Part shown: one piece after another, positions 1 to 6,295 of the stretch
Layout: the number at the start of each line of letters is the position of its first letter
Numbering within the stretch: position 1 is the first letter of the stretch
Assembly (NCBI GenBank): GCA_030042885.1
Contig: JASHYW010000107.1
Location: forward strand, 1-6,987
Direction: 5' to 3'
Length of the DNA: 6,987 bases
Source: Streptosporangiaceae bacterium
Lineage (GTDB): Bacteria > Actinomycetota > Actinomycetes > Streptosporangiales > Streptosporangiaceae
The notes under the pieces: generated by a model
What the model was told of the DNA's origin: nothing
Database searches by the model: none
Seen by the model: the letters and a program-made list of their open reading frames with translations, nothing else
Translations under genes and position numbers: made by a program

Positions 1-675
1 CACGTTCAGGTCGGCCAGCTCGCGCTGCTGCTCGGTGGTAATGGCCCGGCGCATCGCGGCGACCTTGCGGGTCGCGAAGACGGCAGGCGGCATGACCACC
101 AGCGAGATGAGCGACAGCCGCCAGGACAGGGCGACCATGGCGACAGCCGTGGCCACCGCGGTGGTGAGGTTCGAGGCGATGGAGGTCGCGGTCGAGGTCA
201 CCACGGATTCCATGCCGCCGATGTCGTTCTGGATGCGGGATTGCACCTCGCCGGTGCGGGTGCGGGTGAAGAAGGCGATCGACTGCCGCTGCAGGTGGGC
301 GAACACGCTGGTGCGCAGCTCGTGCATGACGTGCTGGCCGACCTTGGTGCTGATCCAGGTCTGGATGACGCCGAACGCCGAGGTGACAGCGGCGACCGCG
401 ACCATCGCGGCCACCAGCCAGGCGAGCAGCTGCAGGTTCCGGCCCGGCAGGGCAGTGTCGATGACGGCGCGGAGCAGGAACGGCGAGGCCAGCCCGACCA
501 GCGAGGAGGCCACGATGAGGGCGGTGACGATGCCCAGCTGCCATCGGTAGGGGCCGAACAGCCGGCCGATGCGGCGCAGCGACACCTCGCGTGCCTGCGC
601 CTTTTCCGCGGCGGTGACGGTCCGGGGGCCGCGGTCCCGGCCGGGGGTATCTCGGTTCGTGTGAGGTGATGCCAA
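1..675 (-). CDS. ABC exporter, N-terminal transmembrane domain (partial)
   Basis: This is the first 225 residues of a type I ABC exporter with fused permease and ATPase; the ATPase half lies beyond the left edge. A charged, presumably cytoplasmic N-terminus (1-45) leads to VSLRRIGRLFGPYRW. Hydrophobic segments follow at about 46-66, 82-104, 160-182 and 185-202. Between the second and third is the family signature FFTRTRTGEVQSRIQND (135-151), the coupling stretch of the exporter membrane domain. I chose the TTG start at 675-673 because the purine-rich GGAAGGAAA lies just upstream, there is no in-frame ATG or GTG further upstream, and the tail MASPHTNRD is then complete. A GTG at 585-583 is an alternative. 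The gene is divergent from a MarR regulator across a palindromic operator, which suggests a drug- or metabolite-responsive efflux pump. The substrate cannot be inferred. It probably acts as a homodimer or heterodimer in the plasma membrane. Confidence 0.9.
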   Translation of the reverse strand, partial: MASPHTNRDTPGRDRGPRTVTAAEKAQAREVSLRRIGRLFGPYRWQLGIVTALIVASSLVGLASPFLLRAVIDTALPGRNLQLLAWLVAAMVAVAAVTSAFGVIQTWISTKVGQHVMHELRTSVFAHLQRQSIAFFTRTRTGEVQSRIQNDIGGMESVVTSTATSIASNLTTAVATAVAMVALSWRLSLISLVVMPPAVFATRKVAAMRRAITTEQQRELADLNV

Positions 676-705
676 AAGGTGTTTCCTTCCGCCAGATGCA
701 TTTGA

Positions 706-729
706 TGAGGTTACCTCAATATGAGGTTA
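706..729. promoter_or_regulatory. Probable MarR operator, three alternating half-sites
   Basis: The sequence TGAGGTTACCTCA (706-718) is a perfect inverted repeat with a one-base centre. Its right arm ACCTCA is followed by ATA and TGAGGT (713-727), giving a second perfect inverted repeat. The unit TGAGGTTA therefore occurs at 706 and again at 722, 16 bases apart. The wider block 711-729 is a 19-base near-palindrome with one internal mismatch besides its centre. It sits between divergent ABC exporter and MarR genes and overlaps the likely -35 region of the MarR promoter. Autoregulation plus control of the exporter is inferred from layout and from the usual habits of MarR proteins. Confidence 0.7.
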
Positions 730-758
730 TAGCATGAAGATCGGGTACTCTATTCCCG
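723..758 (+). promoter_or_regulatory. Probable leaderless promoter of the MarR gene
   Basis: A TANNNT-type -10 box, TACTCT, lies at 746-751 and is followed by six bases and then GTG at 758, so transcription could begin on the first base of the start codon. The -35 position, 17 bases upstream (723-728, GAGGTT), is a poor consensus match but falls inside the third operator half-site. Repressor binding would therefore block this promoter directly. The call rests on spacing alone. Confidence 0.5.
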
Positions 759-1930
759 TGACCTCCGGACGCGAAGAAGCGGCCCGGCCCGAGCTCGCTG
801 ACCCGGCCGGCGATGAGTCGCTGGCCGACGCCTTGGGGGCTGTCGCACGCCAGCTCCGCGAGAAGTCGGCCGAGACGCTGGCGCCGTGGGACATCACCCC
901 CGCCCACCTGCGCGCCCTGCGCACGCTGGCCAGGCACGGGACGATGCGGCTGTCCGAGCTGTCCGATCACCTGCAGATCGCGCCGCGGACCGCCACCGAG
1001 GTCGTGGACGCGCTCCAGGCCAGGGACCTAGTCCGGCGCCGCGCCGACCCCGGCGACCGGCGCGCCACCCTGGTCGAGGTCACCGACCACGGCACCGCCA
1101 TCCTGGCCGAGATCCGCGCCACCCGCGGGACCGAAGCCGGGCGCATCTTCGGCCGCCTCAGCCCGGCCGACCGCGCCGAACTGGCCCGCATCCTCAGCAA
1201 GCTCCGGGACTTATCTCTGGCCTCTGGCCCGACCCATCCTCTCCAAGGACTGGAGCCGCCAAGATTCCCGGGGCGGTCCAGGTCTGGTGCTCGCGCTTAC
1301 CGCATTCTGCGGGGCCCGGAGGATCTGACGCCAGGCTGCGACGCTGTCACTCCGCGCGGTCCAGCGATGGTTCGGGATGTCCGCCCAGGTACTCCACCCA
1401 GGCCCGCTTCACGCACGGGTAATGCTGGAGGCCTCGACCAGATCCATGAAGTTGCTGATGTTCGCGTCGAACCGCTGCTGCAGCTGCTCGTCGGCGATGC
1501 GCCCTTCAGCGGTGAAGGCCAGGTGGGCCCGGGCGAGGGAGAACATGTCCGGATACAGCCGCGTGCCGAGGTGCTCCAACGGGACGCGCAGCGCCCACAA
1601 AGACACCGCTCTCGCACCCGATTCGACGTCAGAAGGTGTCGATTTGCAGGGTGTCTTTGCCGCCGAAGATGGTCGTCCCGATGCCTGAGGACTATCGGCG
1701 ATCATCGCCGATTCAGGCCCTTTCAGGATGTGCCTGAACGCTTGGCGTCCCGCGATTCGAGCTGCGCTCCTGCCGCCTCCGCTAGCTGCCCCGGACTGAC
1801 GGCGCGCTCGGCGACGGAGAGAGCCCAGATGAGCAGCGTTCGCAGTAATGTACGACCTATCCCGTCGCCCGGCGCGGACGTCGTACCTGGCGGCGCCGAC
1901 GGCGGCTTCGGCGCTACGGTAGCGGTGTGA
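758..1930 (+). CDS. MarR-family transcriptional regulator with an abnormal open 3' extension
   Basis: From the GTG at 758 the first 155 or so residues are a complete MarR winged-helix repressor: a helical dimerisation region (20-60), the HTH with recognition helix IAPRTATEVVDAL (74-86), the wing with DPGDRRA (97-103), and a C-terminal dimerisation helix ending near KLRDLSLAS. The family is usually 140-170 residues, but here no stop occurs until TGA at 1928-1930, giving 390 residues. The extra 235 or so residues are Pro/Arg-rich, match no domain I know, and lie antisense to an FMN reductase remnant, so they look like readthrough into rearranged DNA. I prefer GTG 758 because of the leaderless promoter. 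An in-frame ATG at 734, with GAGG seven bases upstream, would add eight residues, but it overlaps the operator region. The role is probably repression of the divergent exporter. The MarR call is firm; the true 3' end is uncertain. Confidence 0.8.
   Translation: MTSGREEAARPELADPAGDESLADALGAVARQLREKSAETLAPWDITPAHLRALRTLARHGTMRLSELSDHLQIAPRTATEVVDALQARDLVRRRADPGDRRATLVEVTDHGTAILAEIRATRGTEAGRIFGRLSPADRAELARILSKLRDLSLASGPTHPLQGLEPPRFPGRSRSGARAYRILRGPEDLTPGCDAVTPRGPAMVRDVRPGTPPRPASRTGNAGGLDQIHEVADVRVEPLLQLLVGDAPFSGEGQVGPGEGEHVRIQPRAEVLQRDAQRPQRHRSRTRFDVRRCRFAGCLCRRRWSSRCLRTIGDHRRFRPFQDVPERLASRDSSCAPAASASCPGLTARSATERAQMSSVRSNVRPIPSPGADVVPGGADGGFGATVAV
1409..1618 (-). pseudogene. C-terminal remnant of an NADPH-dependent FMN reductase family protein
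   Basis: On the minus strand, about 68 codons ending at TGA 1411-1409 read like the C-terminus of a flavodoxin-fold NAD(P)H-dependent FMN/quinone reductase. They include a segment resembling LRVPLEHLGTRLYPDMF, then SLARAHLAFTAEGRIADE and a final helix. The family is normally about 180-200 residues with an N-terminal flavin phosphate-binding loop (GSxRxxS-like). Nothing like that is visible upstream, where the frame turns into an unrelated Ser/Pro/Lys-rich sequence back to ATG 1705. The reading is by recognition of family style, not by alignment. It lies antisense to the overlong tail of the MarR frame, which supports a deletion or insertion that removed the front of this gene and the end of its neighbour. 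It is unlikely to make a working enzyme. Confidence 0.5.
1619..1914. other. Gene-poor stretch between the reductase remnant and the MOSC gene
   Basis: I see no convincing gene here. The plus strand continues the featureless tail of the MarR frame. On the minus strand a startless open stretch ending at TGA 1725-1723 contains LLRTLLIWALSVAERAVSPG, which has a protein-like look but which I cannot assign; it may be another decayed fragment or chance. Confidence 0.4.
1915..1929 (+). promoter_or_regulatory. Probable leaderless promoter of the MOSC-reductase gene
   Basis: TACGGT (1915-1920) fits a TANNNT -10 box and is followed by six bases and GTG at 1927, the same geometry as upstream of the MarR gene. 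No good ribosome binding site precedes GTG 1927 or the in-frame ATG at 1933, which favours leaderless translation. No clear -35 box is seen, so this remains a spacing-based inference. Confidence 0.45.
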
Positions 1931-3732
1931 GCATGGGCTCGAAGTCTCAGCGCGTCGAGTCAGCCCAGTCTGCCGCTGACTGTGTCGGGAGGTTGCTGTC
2001 GGTCAACGTCGGCATGCCGAAAGACGTGCCGTGGCAAGGAAGAACCGTATTCACCGGCGTGTTCAAGGACCCGGTCACCGGTCGCCGCCGGGTCGGCAAG
2101 CTCAACCTTGACGGCGATGGTCAGGGCGATCTGGTGGGGCATGGCGGTGAGCAGCGTGCGGTGTTCGTCTACCAGATCGACTCCTATCGGTACTGGGAGC
2201 GCGAGCTGGGACGAAACGACTTTGTGTGCGGACAGTTCGGCGAGAACTTCACCGTAGAAGGACTCGCCGACGACGAGGTGTGCGTCGGTGACCGCTATCG
2301 GATCGGCACTGCGATGTTCGAGGTGACCCAACCGCGCGTGACCTGCTACCGCGTCGGGATCCGCATGAACGACCCGCGGATTCCCGCTCTCCTCGTCTCC
2401 CACCGCCGCCCGGGCTTCTACTTCCGCGTGCTCGAAGAGGGCGAGGTGCAGGCGGGAGACGAAATCATCAAGCTCTCTTCAGGACCCGAGCAGATGCCGG
2501 TCGCCGAAGTCGACGCGCTGCTATACCTCCCCGGGCACGGGCGCCAAGAATTGCTCCGCGCGCTCCGGATTCCCGCCCTCAGTCCGGGTTGGCAGGCCTC
2601 GTTCCGAGCTCTGCTCGATCAGGAACCCGGAAGCGGCAACGCCGGCCTCGCGGCAACCAGCCCTCCGCCCGCTTGGCCCGGCTTTCGGCCGCTGACCGTC
2701 ACGGCGATCAGCCACGAGAGCGACTCGGTGATCTCGATACGTCTCGAGGACCCCACGGGCGCTCCACTACCGGCCGCCCGCCCGGGTCAGTACCTCACGC
2801 TGCGAGTCCGCCCCTATGAACGGCAGCGGTCGCTGTTGCGCAACTACTCCCTCTCCGGACCGCCGGGGGCGGACTACTACCGGATCAGTGTCAAGCGCGA
2901 ACCCCGTGGCGCCGCGAGCGGCTACCTGTACACTCGTCTCTCCGTCGACGACCAGCTCGACATCGCAGCACCGCGTGGCACGTTCATCCTCGACCGGACG
3001 GACGCGCCGGTGCTGCTGGTCAGCGCCGGGATTGGTGCCACCCCCGTTCTCGCCATGCTCCAGGCACTGGTGCAGGAAGATTCCGATCGAGAGATCTGGT
3101 GGCTGCACGGCGCACGCAACGGCGGCGAGCACTCGTTCGCTGCCGAGGTCCAGGCTCTTCTGGCCTCGCTCCCGAACACGCGCAGCTACGTGTACTACAG
3201 TCGCCCTGGTCCGAACGACGTCAAGGGCCACGGCTTCGACGGTGCGGGCCGTCTCACCGGGTCGGTTCTCGCCGAGCTCGAACCGCCCCGCGACGCGCAG
3301 GCATACCTGTGCGGGCCCGCACCTTTCATGGACGAGATCAGCGCCGGTCTGTCGAGCCTGGGGATCGAGGCCTCACACATACACACCGAGCCGTTCGGGT
3401 CTGCGCCGAGTCAGACGCCGGGCATCGCGGCGACACCTACGCGGGCGCCCCACCCACCGGTCGGCCAAGCCGGAAAGGGCCCGACGATCGAGTTCGCCCG
3501 CAGCGACCTCGCGATCCCATGGAGCGACGACTACGCCAGCCTGCTCGAACTCGCCGAGGCGTGCGACGTACCAGTCCGCTGGTCGTGCCGCACCGGCGTC
3601 TGCCAAACCTGTGAGACCACGCTCATCGCTGGCAGTGTCGGTTACAGCCCTGACCCGGTGGAGCCACCTCCCGACGGAAGCGTACTCGTCTGCTGCTCAC
3701 AGCCCCGCGGCGACATCGTGCTCGACCTGTGA
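1927..3732 (+). CDS. MOSC domain fused to a PDR-type flavin/NAD/[2Fe-2S] reductase
   Basis: This is a complete 601-residue redox protein. Residues 20-185 form a YiiM-like MOSC domain: GDGQGDLVGHGGEQRAVFVY (63-82), GQFGENFTVEG (102-112), and VTCYRVGIRM with the candidate molybdenum-ligand Cys140. Residues 190-232 match the helical domain that follows MOSC in YiiM proteins. After a Pro/Ala linker (about 234-252) comes a phthalate dioxygenase reductase-like module: flavin-binding barrel with RNYS (305-308), NAD-binding domain with SAGIGATP (366-373) and CGP (462-464), a second linker (about 492-517), and a C-terminal ferredoxin with Cys554, Cys559, Cys562 and Cys589 as [2Fe-2S] ligands. By family knowledge, electrons would flow from NAD(P)H through FMN and the cluster to a molybdenum cofactor that reduces an N-hydroxylated or similar substrate. 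The true substrate is unknown. There is no signal peptide, so it is cytoplasmic. The start at GTG 1927 follows the putative leaderless promoter; ATG 1933 is the alternative. It is transcribed alone. Confidence 0.93.
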   Translation: MSMGSKSQRVESAQSAADCVGRLLSVNVGMPKDVPWQGRTVFTGVFKDPVTGRRRVGKLNLDGDGQGDLVGHGGEQRAVFVYQIDSYRYWERELGRNDFVCGQFGENFTVEGLADDEVCVGDRYRIGTAMFEVTQPRVTCYRVGIRMNDPRIPALLVSHRRPGFYFRVLEEGEVQAGDEIIKLSSGPEQMPVAEVDALLYLPGHGRQELLRALRIPALSPGWQASFRALLDQEPGSGNAGLAATSPPPAWPGFRPLTVTAISHESDSVISIRLEDPTGAPLPAARPGQYLTLRVRPYERQRSLLRNYSLSGPPGADYYRISVKREPRGAASGYLYTRLSVDDQLDIAAPRGTFILDRTDAPVLLVSAGIGATPVLAMLQALVQEDSDREIWWLHGARNGGEHSFAAEVQALLASLPNTRSYVYYSRPGPNDVKGHGFDGAGRLTGSVLAELEPPRDAQAYLCGPAPFMDEISAGLSSLGIEASHIHTEPFGSAPSQTPGIAATPTRAPHPPVGQAGKGPTIEFARSDLAIPWSDDYASLLELAEACDVPVRWSCRTGVCQTCETTLIAGSVGYSPDPVEPPPDGSVLVCCSQPRGDIVLDL

Positions 3733-4066
3733 CCGCATCCGGGGCACATCGCGCCGCAATCGTTGGCAGCTCGCTCATCATGCGCGTCGCGTGGTCGGGC
3801 GGGCGAGATAGAGGACGCGGTGGGTGGAGTCCTGTGTTGAGTCGGCGCCCTTTCGCGACCGTAGAGGTCTTGCACATCGACGGCGGCCAAAGTGCAGGAC
3901 ACTGACGGTGGGGCTATCGTCTTCAAGCGACACCCCATCGTGCTCCTCAGAGCGGGGAGGTCGTGACGTAAGCGGGGCGAACGCGCAGCGCGACCGGGCA
4001 GCGACCGGGCATCGGACCAGGGGTACACACAGGCGCGCTGCGTGGCGTAAGGCGAGACTATGGAGT
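3733..4066. other. Intergenic region without a recognisable gene
   Basis: The stretch between the MOSC-reductase and the VOC gene holds no frame I trust. Open frames exist on the minus strand (for example ending at 3778 and 3642), but they are rich in Arg, Ser and Pro, give no family pattern and compete with one another, as expected of GC-rich non-coding DNA. One stem-loop (3905-3941) is listed separately. Confidence 0.5.
3905..3941. repeat. Stem-loop, possible terminator or regulatory hairpin
   Basis: Bases 3905-3913 (ACGGTGGGG) pair with 3933-3941 (CCCCATCGT) as a nine-base-pair stem with one G-U pair and a 19-base loop. There is no U-tract. It lies about 170 bases past the MOSC-reductase stop, so it could be a late terminator or belong to the leader of the next gene. 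Function is unknown. Confidence 0.3.
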
Positions 4067-4089
4067 CCGTTCCAACAACGGAGGTCATC
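4067..4089 (+). promoter_or_regulatory. Strong ribosome binding site partly within a small inverted repeat
   Basis: GGAGG at 4080-4084, five bases before ATG 4090, is a near-perfect Shine-Dalgarno sequence and decides the original start of the VOC gene. CCGTT (4067-4071) and AACGG (4077-4081) form a five-base inverted repeat around CCAAC, so the first two bases of the site could be paired. The start call is firm; a regulatory role for the hairpin is speculative. Confidence 0.65.
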
Positions 4090-4522
4090 ATGAGCATCAT
4101 CGACGAGGAGATGGTCTTGGCTCACTTCATCGTTTCAGGTGATGTCGAGCGTTTCCCGCCGCTTTTACACCGAAGTACTGGGCGGCAAGACGGTCATCTC
4201 CGGCGAGGCGAATGACGAGGTGACGTACGTCGCGCTAGCCAACAGCTGGATCATCATCAACGTCGGAGGAGGTCCGACGGACGACAAGCCGACCGTTACG
4301 CTCGAGAGGCCGCGTAACCCAGATCGGGTGAGCAGTTTCCTCAACATCCGGGTTGCGGACATCCAAGCCGTGTACGCCGAGTGGAGCGCGCGGGGCGCCC
4401 AATTCCTGACGCCGCCCAAGCAGCACGAGACCGAGATGCGCTGTTACATTCGGGATCCCGACGGCTACCTGATCGAGGTGGGTCAAACGACGCTGCCTAG
4501 AGGTTGGCGTCCACCGTCTTGA
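4090..4522 (+). pseudogene. VOC (glyoxalase/bleomycin-resistance fold) protein, frameshifted
   Basis: A good ribosome binding site leads to ATG 4090 and the typical N-terminus MSIIDEEMVLAHFIVSGDVER. That frame then turns to nonsense and stops at TGA 4213-4215. The family continues in the +1-shifted frame with SRRFYTEVLGG and runs to TGA 4520-4522. The T run at 4152-4154 is one base too long: dropping one T restores a 143-residue protein. Later landmarks are VALANSWIIINVGGG, VSSFLNIRVADIQAVYAEW and CYIRDPDGYLIEVGQ, the last carrying the usual VOC metal-ligand Glu; His12 in LAHF is the likely partner ligand. Translation from GTG 4139 or ATG 4142 would give 126-127 residues, but it lacks the first beta strand and that His and has no good ribosome binding site. 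Either the gene is broken or the base is a sequencing error. The substrate is unknown; such proteins include dioxygenases, isomerases and drug-binding proteins. Confidence 0.8.
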
Positions 4523-5371
4523 TCACCCGTGTGGCTGCGCTGGCTGGGGGTGGCCCTCGCGCAGAGCGCTGCTTGCGCTGGTCTGCCTTTAGCTCTGGCG
4601 TCAGCAGGAAGGACCCTGCCGATCTGACAGCGACAATCAACGATGGACAGCAGATGCGAAAGCACGCCCCTGGAGGGTACCAATACATCGACCTCGGCCT
4701 CGACGTGCAGGCAGTCGCATCCTCTCCGCGGCAGTCACAACGCACGCCACGCCGACCAGCTGGCTGAAGGGCTCACTAGTGTAGAGAAGATCTGGGTGCG
4801 GCGCGTGCTGTACCTGCGGGCCAAGACGAATTGTCACCAGCAGCACTCAAGAAGCACTCCTTGACGCCTTCAATGCAGGACAAGCCCGAAGCTTCCTTGG
4901 CAAGATGACCGCTTGCTTATCAGGGTGTTTCGGACGGCTTCGTGACCTGCCCTAGGTTATCGCTGGACGAGCATGCCCGCGGTTGACCGTGAGGCCCCCT
5001 GTAGGCTGCGCGATGGGGCACGCCACAAGCACGGCTAGCGGTTTTCAAGATCGCTAGCAGCATGTCCCGACGCCTGGGCTGTGACCTGCGCCATTGGCTC
5101 GCCGCCAGGCGGTCCGTCTCAAGATCATCCCGCGTATGTCCCGCGAGGCCCCGAGCGATACAAGGAAGAAGCTCGGCAGACTGAGCCCGGCGTTGCCGGG
5201 ACCCGCGTTGCTGCTCCTCGTCGCGTTCGGCTGCAATGTCATGATCACCCGGTTTGGTCAAGGCGCCCAGCGCGGAGCTATGACGATGGAGACGCCTATG
5301 AAGGTTAGGAAGAAGACTCGCTCGCTGGTGGTGATGGTCCAGGCTGGACCGCGCGTCACGGTCGCCGCTGG
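4523..5371. other. 849-base region with no recognisable gene, possible decayed mobile DNA
   Basis: No open frame here gives a family pattern I can defend. The longest candidates are a minus-strand frame of 113 codons (4920-5261), a minus-strand frame of 82 codons (4497-4745) and a plus-strand frame from 5094 that runs on antisense to the methyltransferase. All have shadow-like Arg/Ser/Pro composition. A plus-strand stretch near 5086-5120 reads RHWLAARRSVS, which faintly resembles part of IS701-type transposases, but the frame ends soon after and no catalytic motif is visible. The inverted repeat at 5034-5058 is the only clear structure. Confidence 0.45.
5034..5058. repeat. Perfect inverted repeat GCTAGCG-N11-CGCTAGC
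   Basis: GCTAGCG (5034-5040) and CGCTAGC (5052-5058) are exact reverse complements around an 11-base AT-richer spacer. Because GCTAGC is itself palindromic, the six-base unit also occurs as a direct repeat. The size suits a dimeric regulator operator, a recombinase site or the leader of a lost transposase gene. No intact neighbouring gene explains it, since the nearest real gene points away. Confidence 0.5.
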
Positions 5372-6133
5372 TCAGCGCAGGACCAGAAGGTCAAGCCATG
5401 AGGTCCTGGTCTCCGTGCGAGCTGTGTGCTCGGCGTGCTGCACGGCGCGGCGGAGCTGTTCCTTGCCCCGCAGGAACTCCTCCTCGGTGAGGCCGCGCAT
5501 GTTGGTGTCGGCACGGCGGAAGTTGTCCGCCTGGTCGAGGAACTCGGCAAGGCTGGTCAGTGTCTCGGGGACCTGCTCAAGCGCGTCGCGGCGGAATCCT
5601 GCGGTGGCGAACGCCTGGCATGCCTGCTCGACGGAGGAATACGTATTGACCGTCCGGGCGGTATCGGGAAAGAACTCCCAGGGAAAGGTGTGCGTCGGGT
5701 CGGCCCTGCCCGGAAATCCCTGGCGGATCAGCACGGGGGCGCCAGGGCGCAGGACGCGGTGGATCTCGCATGCGGCTGCTTCGAGGTCGGGGATGTGGTG
5801 GATGACGAGCGACAGCCATGCGCCGTCGGCCGAGTGGTCTGGCAGCGGCAGGGCGCTGGCATGTCCGTCGAGTACCCGGATGCCCGGGCGGCGCGGGATC
5901 TGGGCTCGCATTGCCGCCGACGGCTCGACCGCGAGGATAGCGAGGTCGAACCAGTCGCTGAACGCGGCGGCGAACGCGCCGGTCCCCGCCCCGATGTCCA
6001 CCACGGTCATGCGCGGCGACGGCCTGAGATGCCGCCGGACTGCCTCGCGCCACGCCCCGAGCCCGTCTCGCGGGACCTCGCGGACCGCCTTATACGCCGC
6101 CGCGGTCTGATCGTCGTAGCTGATCCTGGCCAT
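5372..6133 (-). CDS. Class I SAM-dependent methyltransferase
   Basis: This is a complete 253-residue cytoplasmic methyltransferase of the Methyltransf_11/UbiE-like type. Motif I is VVDIGAGTGAFAAAF (44-58) and binds S-adenosylmethionine. The acidic residue ending strand beta-2 is Glu70 in LAVEPS. LDGHASALPLPDHSADGAW (88-106) followed by VIHHIPD (110-116) covers the later conserved motifs, and HRVLRPGAPVLIRQGF (125-140) is the usual strand 5 region. The C-terminal half (150-253) is a less conserved, mostly helical substrate-recognition part. The ATG at 6133-6131 is preceded, with a six-base gap, by GGAGG on the coding strand (CCTCC at 6140-6144), and an in-frame TAG lies a short way upstream, so the start is firm. 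The substrate cannot be told. The gene stands alone, with gene-poor DNA downstream and a replication-gene relic upstream on the other strand. Confidence 0.93.
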   Translation of the reverse strand: MARISYDDQTAAAYKAVREVPRDGLGAWREAVRRHLRPSPRMTVVDIGAGTGAFAAAFSDWFDLAILAVEPSAAMRAQIPRRPGIRVLDGHASALPLPDHSADGAWLSLVIHHIPDLEAAACEIHRVLRPGAPVLIRQGFPGRADPTHTFPWEFFPDTARTVNTYSSVEQACQAFATAGFRRDALEQVPETLTSLAEFLDQADNFRRADTNMRGLTEEEFLRGKEQLRRAVQHAEHTARTETRTSWLDLLVLR

Positions 6134-6295
6134 CCTATGCCTCCGTACTGTCCCCGCCGTCTACATAGCCGGCATCATCGCTGCTCTTGACCTCGTAACG
6201 ATGCTCGGTCTCTTCATGGGTTTCAGGCCCGAATTGTCGCCGCCTGCTAGGAACCCCAAGCCTGTACCACCGCGTGAGCAGGGTGATCGTGGTGA

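Noticed and set aside
198..701. Minus-strand 167-codon frame over the exporter start
   Set aside because: The overlapping frame from TTG 675 contains the unmistakable exporter signature; this one is Ser/Pro/Arg-rich shadow.
2816..3811. Plus-strand 331-codon frame inside the MOSC-reductase
   Set aside because: It is Ser/Arg/Thr-rich, has no ribosome binding site, and is fully overlapped by a frame with complete reductase and ferredoxin motifs.
3642..4125. Minus-strand small proteins in the MOSC-VOC gap
   Set aside because: Three competing frames have similar composition, none with a ribosome binding site or recognisable motif.
4604..4619. Hairpin GCAGG/CCTGC after the VOC gene as a terminator
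   Set aside because: A five-base stem with six-base loop and no U-tract is expected by chance at this GC content.
5086..5150. IS701-type transposase fragment
   Set aside because: Only about ten residues resemble the family, the frame then loses similarity and stops, and no inverted ends were found. It is kept only as a weak hint in the gap description.
5426..6190. Long plus-strand open frame of 254 codons opposite the methyltransferase
   Set aside because: It is a GC-bias shadow: the minus-strand frame has a firm ribosome binding site and clear methyltransferase motifs, while this one shows no family pattern.
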